A stretch of DNA of 64,000 bases from Paenibacillus massiliensis 2301065 = DSM 16942 (GCF_000377505.1 NZ_KB898190.1:124001-188000); one strand, 5' to 3'. Shown: positions 18,553-27,676, counted from the first letter of the stretch. Notes: generated by a model from the sequence alone, not told the origin. Numbers and translations are program-made.

Positions 18553-18611
18553 AGCGTAGAACCATGAATCATAGAATCACATAGTCATTGAGTTATAAAT
18601 ATCTCCAATCA

Positions 18612-18655
18612 TACAAAATAGCACCGAGCAGGCATTTAGCCAACCGGTGCTATTT
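18612..18655 (-). terminator. intrinsic terminator of the DUF1177-AroM operon
   Basis: An 11-bp stem AAATAGCACCG/CGGTGCTATTT with an 18-base loop, followed on the minus strand by TTGTATG. It ends the operon that begins with DUF1177. Confidence 0.75.
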
Positions 18656-18765
18656 GCACACAAACCAGCTCCTAGCTAGTCTTGTATTGCGTTTACTATG
18701 GGGAAATGCAGCAGCCTCTGCTTAGTTGTTCATCTGCACAAGGTTGTTCGTCTACAGAAGGAAGA

Positions 18766-19407
18766 TCATTTTCCCCCAACATGCGAAGCTGCCACGGCGG
18801 CTCCCAGCGAGAGAATCGGATCCAGCACGCGGATGCCGAGCGTTCGTTCTGCTTCGGCGGCGAACCCCATCGTTGCAAAGCCCGTACAGGATAATGCGAT
18901 GCAGTCAGCACCCATTCTCTGCAATCGCCGGGCCGCTTCGAGCGCAGCTGTCTTACCTGCTGGTGTATTCAAATCCACCGTCGTCACCACCCCCTCAGGA
19001 CGATCCATCCCTACGAAAGCATCCCCTAGAATGGAGCGAATCAACGGTGGTACCTCCTCCAGAATGGTAAGCACTCCAATGCGCTCTGAAGCGGTTAAGG
19101 CCAGATGAGCAGTGCAGGAGCCTGCTCCGAATACTGGTATGCTGGTCGCCGCCCTCACCTCGGCCAGACCAGGATCGGCGGCACAGCTAATCCCGATCGC
19201 TGTACAGCCTAATTTCTCTAGTTCACGAGCCAAGGCAATAATCTTCGGAATGGCTTCCTGCTCCGTAGCCTCATCGTACACACCCAGCGATTGGTCTGGA
19301 ATGCAGCGACTGATAACGGGGAGTCCGTACTTCGCCTCAAGCAAGGCCCCGTGCCTATGAACCGCTTCCTCCTGCTCTAGCGTAATTACCCGAATCATCC
19401 CTAACAT
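18766..19407 (-). CDS. Asp/Glu/hydantoin racemase family protein
   Basis: Cofactor-independent racemase family, 213 residues. Two catalytic-type cysteines lie in GISCAADPGL and ALSCTGFATMG, the two-Cys arrangement used for alpha-carbon proton exchange; ASERIGVLTILE and an N-terminal IRVITLE strand fit the hydantoin-racemase-like branch. The start ATG at 19407 follows TAGGAGG by 7 bases. It is the last gene of the operon with DUF1177, AroM and an M29-like aminopeptidase, which points to conversion of D or L forms of an amino acid or its derivative; the exact substrate is unknown. Confidence 0.85.
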   Translation of the reverse strand: MLGMIRVITLEQEEAVHRHGALLEAKYGLPVISRCIPDQSLGVYDEATEQEAIPKIIALARELEKLGCTAIGISCAADPGLAEVRAATSIPVFGAGSCTAHLALTASERIGVLTILEEVPPLIRSILGDAFVGMDRPEGVVTTVDLNTPAGKTAALEAARRLQRMGADCIALSCTGFATMGFAAEAERTLGIRVLDPILSLGAAVAASHVGGK

Positions 19408-19724
19408 CCGTCCGCCTCCTAGCTGATGTGTAATGAAGTTGTAATTAATGAAGCCCTGCACCTTATCTACGAGACAGTCTTATTACATTACAGATGAACT
19501 GTTCGAAAGTATCGTACTGTGCATATTAAGTACCGTACCACGCATAGAAGATGCCTTTATGTAGCAGATTGTATTTAACACTTTGCTTAACATATTTAGC
19601 ATATTGTATTTAAGATATTGTATTTAGCATGTGTACTTTGCATGGTGTATGTATCTTAACGTTCCGCTCTTCCACGTGCTGTTCTCTGTCTAATTCCTTG
19701 TGCCCAGCAACGGGCAGATCACTG
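19408..19724. other. 317-bp AT-rich gap with short repeats
   Basis: No gene seen. Three degenerate copies of ATATTGTATTTAR occur around 19568-19630. The gap separates the aminopeptidase stop from the racemase start within what is probably one operon, since no strong terminator is visible. Confidence 0.4.
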
Positions 19725-20675
19725 TCATTTGGAGAGCAGCTCTCCTTGTCGCATGATCAGGACACCGTCAATATACACATCCGGTTTGCACACCACTGCG
19801 TCGATGTGTACACCCGCAGCAATAGTCCCTCCAAAAGTGTTATTACTGCCAAAAGCTACATGAATCGTGCCGTACACCTTTTCATCCTCCAGCACCACAC
19901 CAGTAATGCGGGCTTTGTCATTCGTCCCAATACCGAATTCACCGAGCAGGCGTCCATCACCTTCTCCCAGAATCTCCAGCAGCTTCGCTCCTTCTGCTCC
20001 GCTCGCTGCAACCAGACGACCATTGTCCACGGTCAGCGTGATCGGCTCAGATAATGCACCGATTCCTGCGATCGAGCCGTCGACCACAATACTGCCGTGT
20101 GCTTGACCCTCCACAGGTGCGATGTAGGCCTCACCAGAAGGCAGATTCCCGGACTCTCCAGGGTTCAAATACATCCCTGTGCTTGGAACACCTGGACGAT
20201 CTTGAATGGAGAACGACAGCACCTGTCCATCCTTCTCGATACGGACTTCGCGCCCTTGAGAGAGCAAGTCTGTCACTTGTTCAGTCAGTGCTTTCACTTG
20301 GGTATATTCAGCCGTTATGGCTCCGTTCATGAACATGTCATCCGTCATGCCCGGCATCGTCGCGACTCGTGTACCTGCAGCCGCTGCCGCTTTGCGTGCT
20401 TGCGTGTGTGTCACCGAGTGACGTGTCACGCAGACAGCTACATCGGCACGAGCCATGGCTTCAGCGATCGGAGCGGGTGGCTCCTCACCTGATCGGCTTC
20501 TTTCCTTCATGACCAGCAGCACCGCTTCCGCACCAAGTGCCTTGCCTGCCTCATAGATGGATTCTGCCAGCTCACGCTTGGCATCATCCGCCACGACAGC
20601 CAGATTCTCACCGGGGCGTAACCCCAGACACTGAATCAGTACATGCTTGCTAATCTCGATACGCTCTTGACTCAT
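19725..20675 (-). CDS. small M29-like aminopeptidase (leucyl aminopeptidase family)
   Basis: Product of 316 residues resembling the short M29 (thermophilic metallo-aminopeptidase) branch: GENLAVVADD near the start, LVVMK-like core, SGNLPSGEAYIAPVEGQAHGSIVVDGSI carrying the metal-binding Glu region, GIGTNDKARITG, and HVAFGSNNTFGGTIAAGVHIDAVV with the conserved His pair. It would release N-terminal residues in the cytoplasm. It is shorter than classical M29 enzymes (about 410 residues). ATG at 20675 with AAGGAGG. It lies 28 bp after AroM, so is co-transcribed. Confidence 0.8.
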   Translation of the reverse strand: MSQERIEISKHVLIQCLGLRPGENLAVVADDAKRELAESIYEAGKALGAEAVLLVMKERSRSGEEPPAPIAEAMARADVAVCVTRHSVTHTQARKAAAAAGTRVATMPGMTDDMFMNGAITAEYTQVKALTEQVTDLLSQGREVRIEKDGQVLSFSIQDRPGVPSTGMYLNPGESGNLPSGEAYIAPVEGQAHGSIVVDGSIAGIGALSEPITLTVDNGRLVAASGAEGAKLLEILGEGDGRLLGEFGIGTNDKARITGVVLEDEKVYGTIHVAFGSNNTFGGTIAAGVHIDAVVCKPDVYIDGVLIMRQGELLSK

Positions 20676-20703
20676 TGGTATTGCCTCCTTCTATGCCTAT
20701 AGG

Positions 20704-21372
20704 TCATACCGTCTCGGAGACGAGCTTGCCCATTAATGCATTCGACAACATCACCGGAACTCCCTCCGCGGCCTCGCTTACCCACTGACGGTGTCGTTCA
20801 TCATACCCCATGCAGTCCAGCAAAATCAAATGGGCCTGATCCTTCAGCGCTCGTGCTGCCTGGCGGAACTCCGCTTCTCCTGAAGCATAGGGGGATGCTG
20901 CTGCAAAAAGAGGTGGAGGCGTAGAGGTAAACTTTTGCCCCAGCTGATCTGCTTGCTCCGGTAGAGGGCCAATCAGTCCTAGCCTACGACCATCAGCCAG
21001 CGCTTCAACTGCTGGGGGGATAATGCGGTCTGGCTCAATCAGGTGGGCACGGTCTACCCGCAGCCCTGGAAATGATCCCGTACATAGCAGCAATATATTC
21101 AGGATGCCGCGCTCCTCCAGCTCCCGAATTTTTTGCTCCAGAATCGGTCTGATTCGTTCCCGGGATACAACCGCGGCGCTGCCATCACGCAGACGGGAGG
21201 TCAGCACATATTCTCCGGCTTCTGGTGCCAGCTCTGCAATCTGATTAAGTGTGAGCTCGTCCAGTACTCCACATTGCACAAGCTCCGCACGGCCCTCCAA
21301 ATATTTCTCAATAATAGGGGCCACATCAGTTCGAGGAGATTGACCAATCGTAATCATGCCAAGCTGCTTCAT
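20704..21372 (-). CDS. AroM family protein
   Basis: Product of 222 residues with the AroM family start LGMITIGQSPRTDV, LDEL..., LTSRLRDGSAAVVSRERI, a Cys-containing LLLCTGSFPGL and LILLDCMGYDERHR. Escherichia coli AroM has no established function; the fold and the two Cys-containing motifs resemble the Asp/Glu racemase class (inference). Start ATG at 21372 with AAAGGAG nine bases upstream; the upstream in-frame extension has no ribosome site. It sits between DUF1177 and the aminopeptidase. Confidence 0.85.
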   Translation of the reverse strand: MKQLGMITIGQSPRTDVAPIIEKYLEGRAELVQCGVLDELTLNQIAELAPEAGEYVLTSRLRDGSAAVVSRERIRPILEQKIRELEERGILNILLLCTGSFPGLRVDRAHLIEPDRIIPPAVEALADGRRLGLIGPLPEQADQLGQKFTSTPPPLFAAASPYASGEAEFRQAARALKDQAHLILLDCMGYDERHRQWVSEAAEGVPVMLSNALMGKLVSETV

Positions 21373-21557
21373 AGCATCGACTCCTTTGCCCTGTTCATCA
21401 TAACTCTGCATCATCAGCTTTGGCACAGTGGCAGAGTCATTGACTACATAGGGTATTAGACTATTCGACTATTAGAAATTTGAGTATTAGACGATTGGAC
21501 TATAAGTATCTTGACCAAATCTGATCTCAGGTTGAATGATCTGGAGAGCGTAGTGGT

Positions 21558-21729
21558 TAGCGGAAAGCGGGGAAGCCCTAGAGAAACGACAGTGGCCTCC
21601 TTTAAGCTTACTGTTCATCAGCTTTTCATTTTCGTTCGAAAGAACAGCAAGCTTAACAGAGGTCGATAGGGCTCCCTGCTTGCAGCGGCTCTACACTCAT
21701 TTGATCAGGTCAAGGTACTAGCCTATCAA
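21558..21729 (+). repeat. dispersed noncoding repeat, copy B
   Basis: Full-length copy on the plus strand, matching copy A (1141-1309, minus) through nearly the whole length and copy C in its 3' half. It fills the gap between the DUF1177 stop and the AroM start and is antisense to that operon. Its 3' end forms a hairpin TTGATCAGG/CCTATCAA around TCAAGGTACTA. Confidence 0.85.
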
Positions 21730-21746
21730 GCTGTAGGATTCAAGAA

Positions 21747-22700
21747 TTAGGCCGTAGGGCTACCAGACTTAGCGCCCGAGGTCTGCAGCACTTTCATGGA
21801 GCCATAGAGGCTGTGAATACGCTCAAATTCCGCAGCGTCATAGAAGGAACAAATCCCGCCGGTGAACTCCTTGGCAACTTCAATGGCAAATCGAACCGCC
21901 GTAGCGATATCAATCTCATGGCTTGCTCCCGTGCCGCAGCCTGGTACAGCAGCCTGAGCTGTAATAGCGACACCTACTACCGGAGCATGTGTAGCTACGG
22001 CTGGCTGCAGAATTGAATTGATATGGTACAGGTCATTACCATAAGGCGTAATATCCTGCATTGTGATCGGGAAGGTCACAGGCAATTGTCCTGTTGCCAT
22101 CTCCATCAGTCGCAGCAGGTCCTCGCTAATGCGCAGAATATAGCCTTCCTTGACCGTCGGCGAGATCGCAATCCCTTTATGATTAATGACACGGTTGCCC
22201 TTGGTCGTATCAATCGACAGAATGGCTTCCATCTCGGGCAGGACCTCTTGCTCATTCATTTGCTGGATGTCTACAGGAGAATCCATGAAATCAACCGGCT
22301 CATGCGGCAGTGTCGGCGCGTCTGGGCAGATGTGAGTCGTCAGAATGACATCTCCGCGAAGCACATCTCCCTTCGTCTGCATATCTGCCAGCTTCAAGGC
22401 CGCAGCGATTGCAGCTACTGCACCATCCGCATCCGAGACGATACCAATGCGCCCGGGGCGTGCTCCAATGCCGCCAAGACGACCGACAATCCCCATCGTT
22501 GGGGCTTGCCCACCGCCTGATTTCCCGTCAGCTCCTGGCACTACAATTTTCACAAAATCCGTGCTACCTTTTTCCCCCTGCACCGTCTTTACCTCTACCG
22601 ACACACGCGGGTAGGAAGCAAACAACTGCTTCACACTCTCTCCTGTAACATAAGCACTATCCAGAGCCTCAAGGGCCAATAATGTTTTTTGAAGTGGCAT
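21747..22700 (-). CDS. DUF1177 family protein
   Basis: Uncharacterised family of about 317 residues, recognised by GIVGRLGGIGARPGRIGIVSDADGAVAA, LTTHICPDAPTLPHEPVDFMDSPV, SIDTTKGNRVINHKGIAISPTVKEGYIL and the C-terminal GIGSFYDxxE-like CSFYDAAEFERIHSLYGSM. Conserved His, Asp, Glu residues (HICPDAP, SDADG) suggest a metal-dependent hydrolase but this is unproven. First gene of the operon with AroM, the aminopeptidase and the racemase; the ATG at 22700 has AGAGG upstream and a cre-like box lies about 130 bp before it. Confidence 0.82.
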   Translation of the reverse strand: MPLQKTLLALEALDSAYVTGESVKQLFASYPRVSVEVKTVQGEKGSTDFVKIVVPGADGKSGGGQAPTMGIVGRLGGIGARPGRIGIVSDADGAVAAIAAALKLADMQTKGDVLRGDVILTTHICPDAPTLPHEPVDFMDSPVDIQQMNEQEVLPEMEAILSIDTTKGNRVINHKGIAISPTVKEGYILRISEDLLRLMEMATGQLPVTFPITMQDITPYGNDLYHINSILQPAVATHAPVVGVAITAQAAVPGCGTGASHEIDIATAVRFAIEVAKEFTGGICSFYDAAEFERIHSLYGSMKVLQTSGAKSGSPTA

Positions 22701-22826
22701 GGTTACACATCCTCTCTAAGCTGTTCATCTTGAGATCAAGTCTACCTAGTTCGGAAGAGGGCTACAATGTACCACTTTGCCAAAATGATTGCGGGTTTAT
22801 TGTGCGAGAAGGATAAAAAGAGTTAT

Positions 22827-22840
22827 TGATAGCGCTTTCT
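22827..22840. promoter_or_regulatory. cre-like box upstream of the DUF1177 operon
   Basis: TGATAGCGCTTTCT agrees with TGWAARCGYTWNCW at 13 of 14 positions and is near palindromic around AGCGCT. It lies about 130 bp upstream of the DUF1177 start codon, consistent with carbon catabolite control of the whole degradative operon (inference). Confidence 0.5.
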
Positions 22841-22908
22841 TTATTAAAAGTTAACTCACTATGTCCTTTAATGTGACATACTCATCCATGATATGGTGCT
22901 CCTTACAA

Positions 22909-22952
22909 TAAAAAAAGAATGTCATGGAACATGAACATGCTCCACAACATTC
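22909..22952 (-). terminator. intrinsic terminator of the small membrane protein gene
   Basis: Interrupted stem GAATGT..GTGGA..CATG/..TCCA..ACATTC followed on the minus strand by seven T residues, immediately after the stop codon at 22967. Confidence 0.65.
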
Positions 22953-22966
22953 GCACAATTAAGTCA

Positions 22967-23359
22967 CTAGAAAAGTAACATGACATGAACCATTGCCAGA
23001 ATACCCATGCCATAAATAATGGATCTGGAATACGCATTTTTCATTCCATTCTGGGGGTGTTTTTCGAACAAAAGATGCAATAGAGCATGAATCATGAAAA
23101 ACAGATCGAGAACCCAGAACACAATGGTCTGGTGAGGACTGAACAGGAAATACAGAATGATTAGGTACAGAGGTAGATGAATAGCTGTGAAGATTTTATA
23201 TGCGGTGGAATCCTCCATTTCCTTGAGCACGACAAACATTTTCCACTCCGCATGTCTGATCGCATCCATTTCGTGCAGGAGAAATAAAGACAAATTCAGC
23301 AAAAATACTATAAGTAAGTGATTTGGCAGTAAGCGATCTGGCAACAAGAGGTCAGACAA
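22967..23359 (-). CDS. four-helix membrane protein, DUF6713-like
   Basis: Product of 130 residues with about four hydrophobic helices (LLIVFLLNLSLFLL, YLIILYFLF, FWVLDLFFMIHALLHLLF, IIYGMGILAMVHVMLLF) and the motif HEMDAIRHAEWKMF after the first helix, which I associate with DUF6713. His and Glu residues at membrane borders (HEMDAIRH, IHALLH) are striking. Function unknown. Start TTG at 23359 behind AGGAGG; its own terminator follows directly, so it is a monocistronic unit. Confidence 0.7.
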   Translation of the reverse strand: MSDLLLPDRLLPNHLLIVFLLNLSLFLLHEMDAIRHAEWKMFVVLKEMEDSTAYKIFTAIHLPLYLIILYFLFSPHQTIVFWVLDLFFMIHALLHLLFEKHPQNGMKNAYSRSIIYGMGILAMVHVMLLF

Positions 23360-23502
23360 TCGTGAAGCCTCCTATTAAGCTTATATTTGTATGAGTGCAT
23401 CGGGTCATTGTAGGTACCAAAACAAACACATTTGCTACATTCAATTCATATCTTGCGATCATTTCTTAGTGATAATAAGCGTTCCCCGAATCATGGCATG
23501 GG

Positions 23503-24147
23503 TTAGTTGAATGTGGCATCAATTCTGTCACGGTCATAGTCCAAAATCCAGCCGTTATACTGCTCATATATCGTTCTCAGCATCTCTCTGTCCGCAGCTA
23601 CTATATCCAGTCCCCGATCATCATAGAGATGAAAAATCGTCCTGTTCGTTGTGTTCAACACATAAATGTCGCCATCTACCGTAGGTTCCACCCCCAGCGT
23701 CTGCTTAGCAATGGCCTCCATAAGGTCAGCTATTTTCACATATCTGGATTTCACACGCACCGCATACCGAATCGTCATCACATCATCGGAATCATCCGGT
23801 TCCTTATACCGATACTCCTGTTCTTTTTTACCTAGTGGCCCTATGTGATTCTGGTCTATATAGGTATTGAAGGCTTCCGTAACCCCCTGCTCAAGCGCAT
23901 CCACAGGCTCATCCATCCACTTGTCCATGAATAGCACCACAAGCACATCGTCCTCAGGCTGGTTCAAGGCATTATATAAGGCTACGGCCCTTTGCTTCAC
24001 TTGCGCAGCTCTTGCTTCGGGCTCCTCCACATTTGCCCCCATCTCGAACCGAATGGCTATGCGGGAGTTGTAAAACAAAGGCTTCTTCAGATCATTTCCG
24101 TCAAAATGTTCCTTCAAGAAGCTGTCTATATATGAGTCTCGCTCCAT
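23503..24147 (-). CDS. DUF3885 domain protein
   Basis: Soluble protein of 214 residues. The C-terminus TIFHLYDDRGLDIVAADREMLRTIYEQYNGWILDYDRDRID is the DUF3885 signature; the N-terminus (FNSRIAIRFEMG-like segment) is also typical. The family is uncharacterised and is often found near toxin/immunity-like genes, though none is present here. ATG at 24147 with a strong AAAGGAGG. Confidence 0.75.
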   Translation of the reverse strand: MERDSYIDSFLKEHFDGNDLKKPLFYNSRIAIRFEMGANVEEPEARAAQVKQRAVALYNALNQPEDDVLVVLFMDKWMDEPVDALEQGVTEAFNTYIDQNHIGPLGKKEQEYRYKEPDDSDDVMTIRYAVRVKSRYVKIADLMEAIAKQTLGVEPTVDGDIYVLNTTNRTIFHLYDDRGLDIVAADREMLRTIYEQYNGWILDYDRDRIDATFN

Positions 24148-24292
24148 GCGAACCTCCTTTGTGTGATAGTTGGTCTACTTCTATTTTACGCTGAGAGTCA
24201 AGGGTATCCCTTTTTTGACAGCCAGGACATAGGTGTTAAGAAATATAGTACATTCCGTGTCCTTTGTTGTTCGGATGGATCCTTGAGTACAG

Positions 24293-24330
24293 AGAAAACC
24301 GCCATTCCCTAGATTAAGAGAATGACGGTT
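24293..24330 (-). terminator. intrinsic terminator of the cellulase gene
   Basis: Stem AACCGTCATTC/GAATGGCGGTT (one wobble) with a 12-base loop, followed on the minus strand by TTCTC. It lies about 110 bp after the cellulase stop codon. The rest of 24148-24438 has no gene. Confidence 0.6.
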
Positions 24331-24438
24331 GCTTCAACAGCACGTGCAGGCTAACGAATCAAATCCGAAAATCGGTTCGGTTGGTTTGCCTGTCTGAATT
24401 AAGGAAGCACCTACAAGTAGAGCTATAAGAAGACATGC

Positions 24439-26595
24439 TTAAGGCTCAATACCCCAGACCAGAATACCGTCTTTGTAGAGCGTCACCTTCTCCCAGTCCT
24501 GATACGATGTTTTGGTAGAGTCATATGAGTAATCATTCGTTTCATCAAAATTGCTCCAATCCGTCTTGTACATACGAAGCTGAATATCCCCGGATTGTCC
24601 GCCTGGCTGAATCGAACCAGCTGCAGCTGTGAAGCTGAGCTCCACATACGAATCCGTGAAAGTGCGTTGAATGTTCTCGCTGCCAACCTGGGCCCAGTCG
24701 ATTGCCGAATCCATATCTGCCGTACCTTCCTTGGTAAAGTAATAGCGGATTGTGAGATCACTCAGGCTAACAGGAGTATTGCCAATGTTTTTAATATTGA
24801 AGTTTGGTTTGATCTGGCTGTCCGTTGCATTGGTATCTCCTGTGCGGTACTGCAATACCAGATCGCCGCTCGGAGCCACCACACTCTCTGGCGTTGCGGA
24901 AGCGACGGAGGAATCAATGCTCTCTCCAACGGCATTCATGGCACTAACGACATAATAATAGGTCGTTCCATTAGTCAGACCTGTATTCGTGTAGGATGTA
25001 GTGTATACATCGGAAGCTACCGTTGTGAATGGACCGGAGGCACTTAGTGCCTGCTTGATGTTATAGCTCGTTGCGCCTGTGGAAGCAGTCCAGCTTAGTG
25101 CAATCTGTTCATTGCCTGCTGTTGCTTTCAGTGCTGTTGGAGCTGCTGGAGCCGTTGGTTCGCCGCCTCCATTGTCAGTGCCTGAGAGCACAGGGTATGC
25201 ATTTTGTACCAGCATCACGAATTGATCATGGAACCAGTGGCCCGAGATGGGTGCGTTAGGTAGGGCACCTGTCAACACGCCATCAGGGGTTGTAAACGTT
25301 GGATCACACATCCGGTCAAAGCCTTTGCCTTCATTGTTGGGAATTTCAGAGCTAGAACCATCGGACTCACCTGGAGGCTTGACCCATACATAGGCATCCA
25401 GATGTGCAGGACCAGGCGCTACCGTAGGTGGTTCACCGATACCTGCTCCACTGTTGTTACACCAATTGCCTCGGTGGTCCCTACGATCGACACGACCGGA
25501 GTCTACATACGTGTTAATATCGTTGCCAGACGCAACTGTTGGACGATTCGCGCCGCCCCAGCCATTGCGGCTGGTATCGATCAAAAAGCCAATACTGCTC
25601 GGCCAGCCCGCCTGTACGAAATCAGAATAGAGTGCAGCTGTGAAGTCCGTCTCATCAAAATACGGATTCCATTCATAGAACTTGGCGGATCTGATCGGCT
25701 GTCCTCCAACATTCAAGTCCGAGTTGGGCAGATTCGGCTCGAAGAGGGGAGTACTGTTAGCCGTATTTGTAATGAAGCCGTCAACACTGTTCAGACCAGC
25801 CTTTGTTTCCCTAACCACGTTCGTATACAAGGAGACTGTACCTGAGCGGTTGTTATCCCATCCGAGCCAGCCGGAATGGGCGATATCCAGATACGTATAG
25901 ACATTCGGGATCGCATGCAGCTTGTCCAGAGCGTATTTCACTCCGTCCGCATAAATCCCTGTCGAGCTGGCCTGTCCACAAGCCGGGGTACTAAGGTTGG
26001 TTACGAGATTCGGCAGACTGTCGGGCTCAATAACGGTGACAATGCGAATATCTTGGTATTTGGGATTGGCAAAGATATCAGCGATAACATCAATATAATC
26101 TGTTTTGTACGTCTGCAGGGCAGCCTGCGTCAGCGGCAGCTCTCCGTTGGAAGCCAAGGCGTGGCAATCACGGCCAGGCAGATTATAAATGACGAATGAA
26201 GCTGTAATGGGTGTACCGGCTTTCTTTTGTGCCAGAGCGGCATCCAGGTGCTCCTCGATGCTCTTGCGTCCGGCATTGTTATCTCCCCCATAGATGGCTG
26301 CTATGCGGTCGATCCATACCGCTGTCGGATAGGATTTAACCGTTTCCATCTTTGCTGCTAATGAGGCATCAGTGGTAAGCGCAATGGATGTATCGACTAG
26401 GTCGGAATAATCCTGGTTCAGGTAAGCCGTAGCACCAATAAACGGATTATCCACATGGGCTTCTGCAGCCTGAGTACCACTCGGAGGCATCCAAGGAAAA
26501 ATTCCCGCCGCCAGCACGGTGGCGGCGAGGATGTGCTTCATACCTTTACGAAGCGTATTTTGTTTTTTGGGTCCCGCTTTCAGTTTTGTCTTCAT
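24439..26595 (-). CDS. secreted GH6 cellulase / cellobiohydrolase with FN3 and CBM3 domains
   Basis: Extracellular beta-1,4-glucan hydrolase of 718 residues acting on crystalline cellulose. Order: signal peptide (about 1-44, cleavage near TQA-AEA), GH6 catalytic domain (about 45-490), fibronectin type III linker (about 500-585), CBM3 cellulose-binding module (about 595-718). The GH6 acid residues are present: Asp in YNLPGRDCHA, the general acid in VIEPDSLPNLVTN, and the KPPGESDGSS active-site loop. Long loops that would close a tunnel suggest an exo-acting enzyme (inference). ATG at 26595 with GGAAAGG; an upstream in-frame extension lacks a signal. A cre box lies about 265 bp upstream. Confidence 0.95.
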   Translation of the reverse strand: MKTKLKAGPKKQNTLRKGMKHILAATVLAAGIFPWMPPSGTQAAEAHVDNPFIGATAYLNQDYSDLVDTSIALTTDASLAAKMETVKSYPTAVWIDRIAAIYGGDNNAGRKSIEEHLDAALAQKKAGTPITASFVIYNLPGRDCHALASNGELPLTQAALQTYKTDYIDVIADIFANPKYQDIRIVTVIEPDSLPNLVTNLSTPACGQASSTGIYADGVKYALDKLHAIPNVYTYLDIAHSGWLGWDNNRSGTVSLYTNVVRETKAGLNSVDGFITNTANSTPLFEPNLPNSDLNVGGQPIRSAKFYEWNPYFDETDFTAALYSDFVQAGWPSSIGFLIDTSRNGWGGANRPTVASGNDINTYVDSGRVDRRDHRGNWCNNSGAGIGEPPTVAPGPAHLDAYVWVKPPGESDGSSSEIPNNEGKGFDRMCDPTFTTPDGVLTGALPNAPISGHWFHDQFVMLVQNAYPVLSGTDNGGGEPTAPAAPTALKATAGNEQIALSWTASTGATSYNIKQALSASGPFTTVASDVYTTSYTNTGLTNGTTYYYVVSAMNAVGESIDSSVASATPESVVAPSGDLVLQYRTGDTNATDSQIKPNFNIKNIGNTPVSLSDLTIRYYFTKEGTADMDSAIDWAQVGSENIQRTFTDSYVELSFTAAAGSIQPGGQSGDIQLRMYKTDWSNFDETNDYSYDSTKTSYQDWEKVTLYKDGILVWGIEP

Positions 26596-27146
26596 AGTAC
26601 CACCTTTCCTTTGTATAAAGTGAGAATAGCAAGCTTGCTCCTCTGTTCTGACACGATGTGCGCACGCTAGCGAGCGTACGGATGAGTCGTGAATACTCAC
26701 CCCCTTTCTAAAACGATTTCGACATGAGAAGACGACAACTACAAGTGAGATTCGTGGCTCTTATAGGTGAGTTCCTGGGTGAGGTACAGAAGGTGTGGGT
26801 GATTGTGAGTCAGCATCGGTGCTCGAAATTTAGGACACGAGCAGCCGAACTCTAAAAAAAGGAAGCGCTTACTTTTCAGTGTTTGAACAAACCTACTCCT
26901 ACTACATAAAAGCTTCTACATGACAAGCTCATCCCCTTTGTAACCAACTGCGAAATATGAAAATATTAGACTTAATTGAATTGATTCTTATAAATTATAT
27001 TTTATCCCAAAAATAACAAAGATTTTGAGAAAAATCTACCCTTTTCGCAAAAAAATGCTCTTTCCCTCTAAATAAATTAGTATCTGACCTCAGTCAGACG
27101 CACGTAAGGTATCCTTGGTAGACGCGACTCGTAAGATGATGGGCTT
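26596..27146. other. cellulase upstream region
   Basis: About 550 bp with no convincing gene. It contains the cre box at 26860-26873 and an AT-rich stretch 26940-27070 that probably holds a promoter, but I cannot assign a single -35/-10 pair. Confidence 0.4.
26860..26873 (-). promoter_or_regulatory. cre-like box upstream of the cellulase gene
   Basis: Minus strand AGTAAGCGCTTCCT agrees with the cre consensus TGWAARCGYTWNCW at 13 of 14 positions. Catabolite repression of a secreted cellulase is expected biology; the assignment here rests on this motif. Confidence 0.6.
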
Positions 27147-27152
27147 TTGTCG

Positions 27153-27341
27153 ATGCGGATGCTTCAGCCCGGAGCTCAAAATGTAATTGGAATGAGCTCT
27201 TCCGAATCGCTGAAGGCAGGGGAGGATGGATTGTACTGTGCTTCATGTATAATCAAGCGGCTAAAGGAGCTAGAGGAGAGCTGCCAAAGCCTTCAGCTGG
27301 AAAGGCAAATGGGCACTGAAGGACGTTACAGTGATCATTAA
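27153..27341 (+). CDS. small hypothetical protein
   Basis: Possible 62-residue protein starting at an ATG at 27153 (a TTG two codons earlier is in frame). It contains a Cys pair (YCASC) followed by a charged amphipathic helix (KRLKELEESCQSLQLERQ) that could form a coiled coil. There is no good ribosome binding site and no recognised family, so it may not be a gene. Confidence 0.3.
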   Translation: MRMLQPGAQNVIGMSSSESLKAGEDGLYCASCIIKRLKELEESCQSLQLERQMGTEGRYSDH

Positions 27342-27676
27342 TGCCGTACCACCCTCCTTCTCCTTGTCAGGTGTAACGAAGGAATGAAAGGGCAAAGACC
27401 CGTTGAGACATGGAAGGGTAAGCTACAAGAGCTAGATAGAGCATGCATCCTGCAATTTAGTGATGTTCTAGCAAATCCACTGCTCTAGGCTCTCCCAGCT
27501 GAGTACAAAAACACAACCTTCAGACGCCGGGGAAGCAGCATACTGAAGGCTGATTTACACTGAATCTTTTTTCTTGAAAGTATCGCTCCCCTTGCTCCCT
27601 GCACACTCGCGCATTATAAGAAACGTCCCCTCATAACCCCTTCCCAAAGAGGCTCAAGCAGCATCTACAACAACTA
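27342..27676. other. 335-bp gap at the end of the spore-type locus
   Basis: No gene seen. A 7-bp inverted repeat CCTTCAG/CTGAAGG with a long loop (about 27520-27552) precedes CTGATTTACACTGAATCTTTTTT on the plus strand and might terminate plus-strand transcription. Confidence 0.35.

Noticed and set aside
18359..18572. Two overlapping minus-strand frames of about 68 codons over the minisatellite (repeated HVSMSSCLHV-type residues)
   Set aside because: Open only because the repeat unit is 9 bp; no start signal or protein family.
8715..22700. Considered as a complete hydantoin-utilisation operon
   Set aside because: A racemase-family protein, M20 enzyme and PucR regulator fit, but no hydantoinase or dihydropyrimidinase gene is present.
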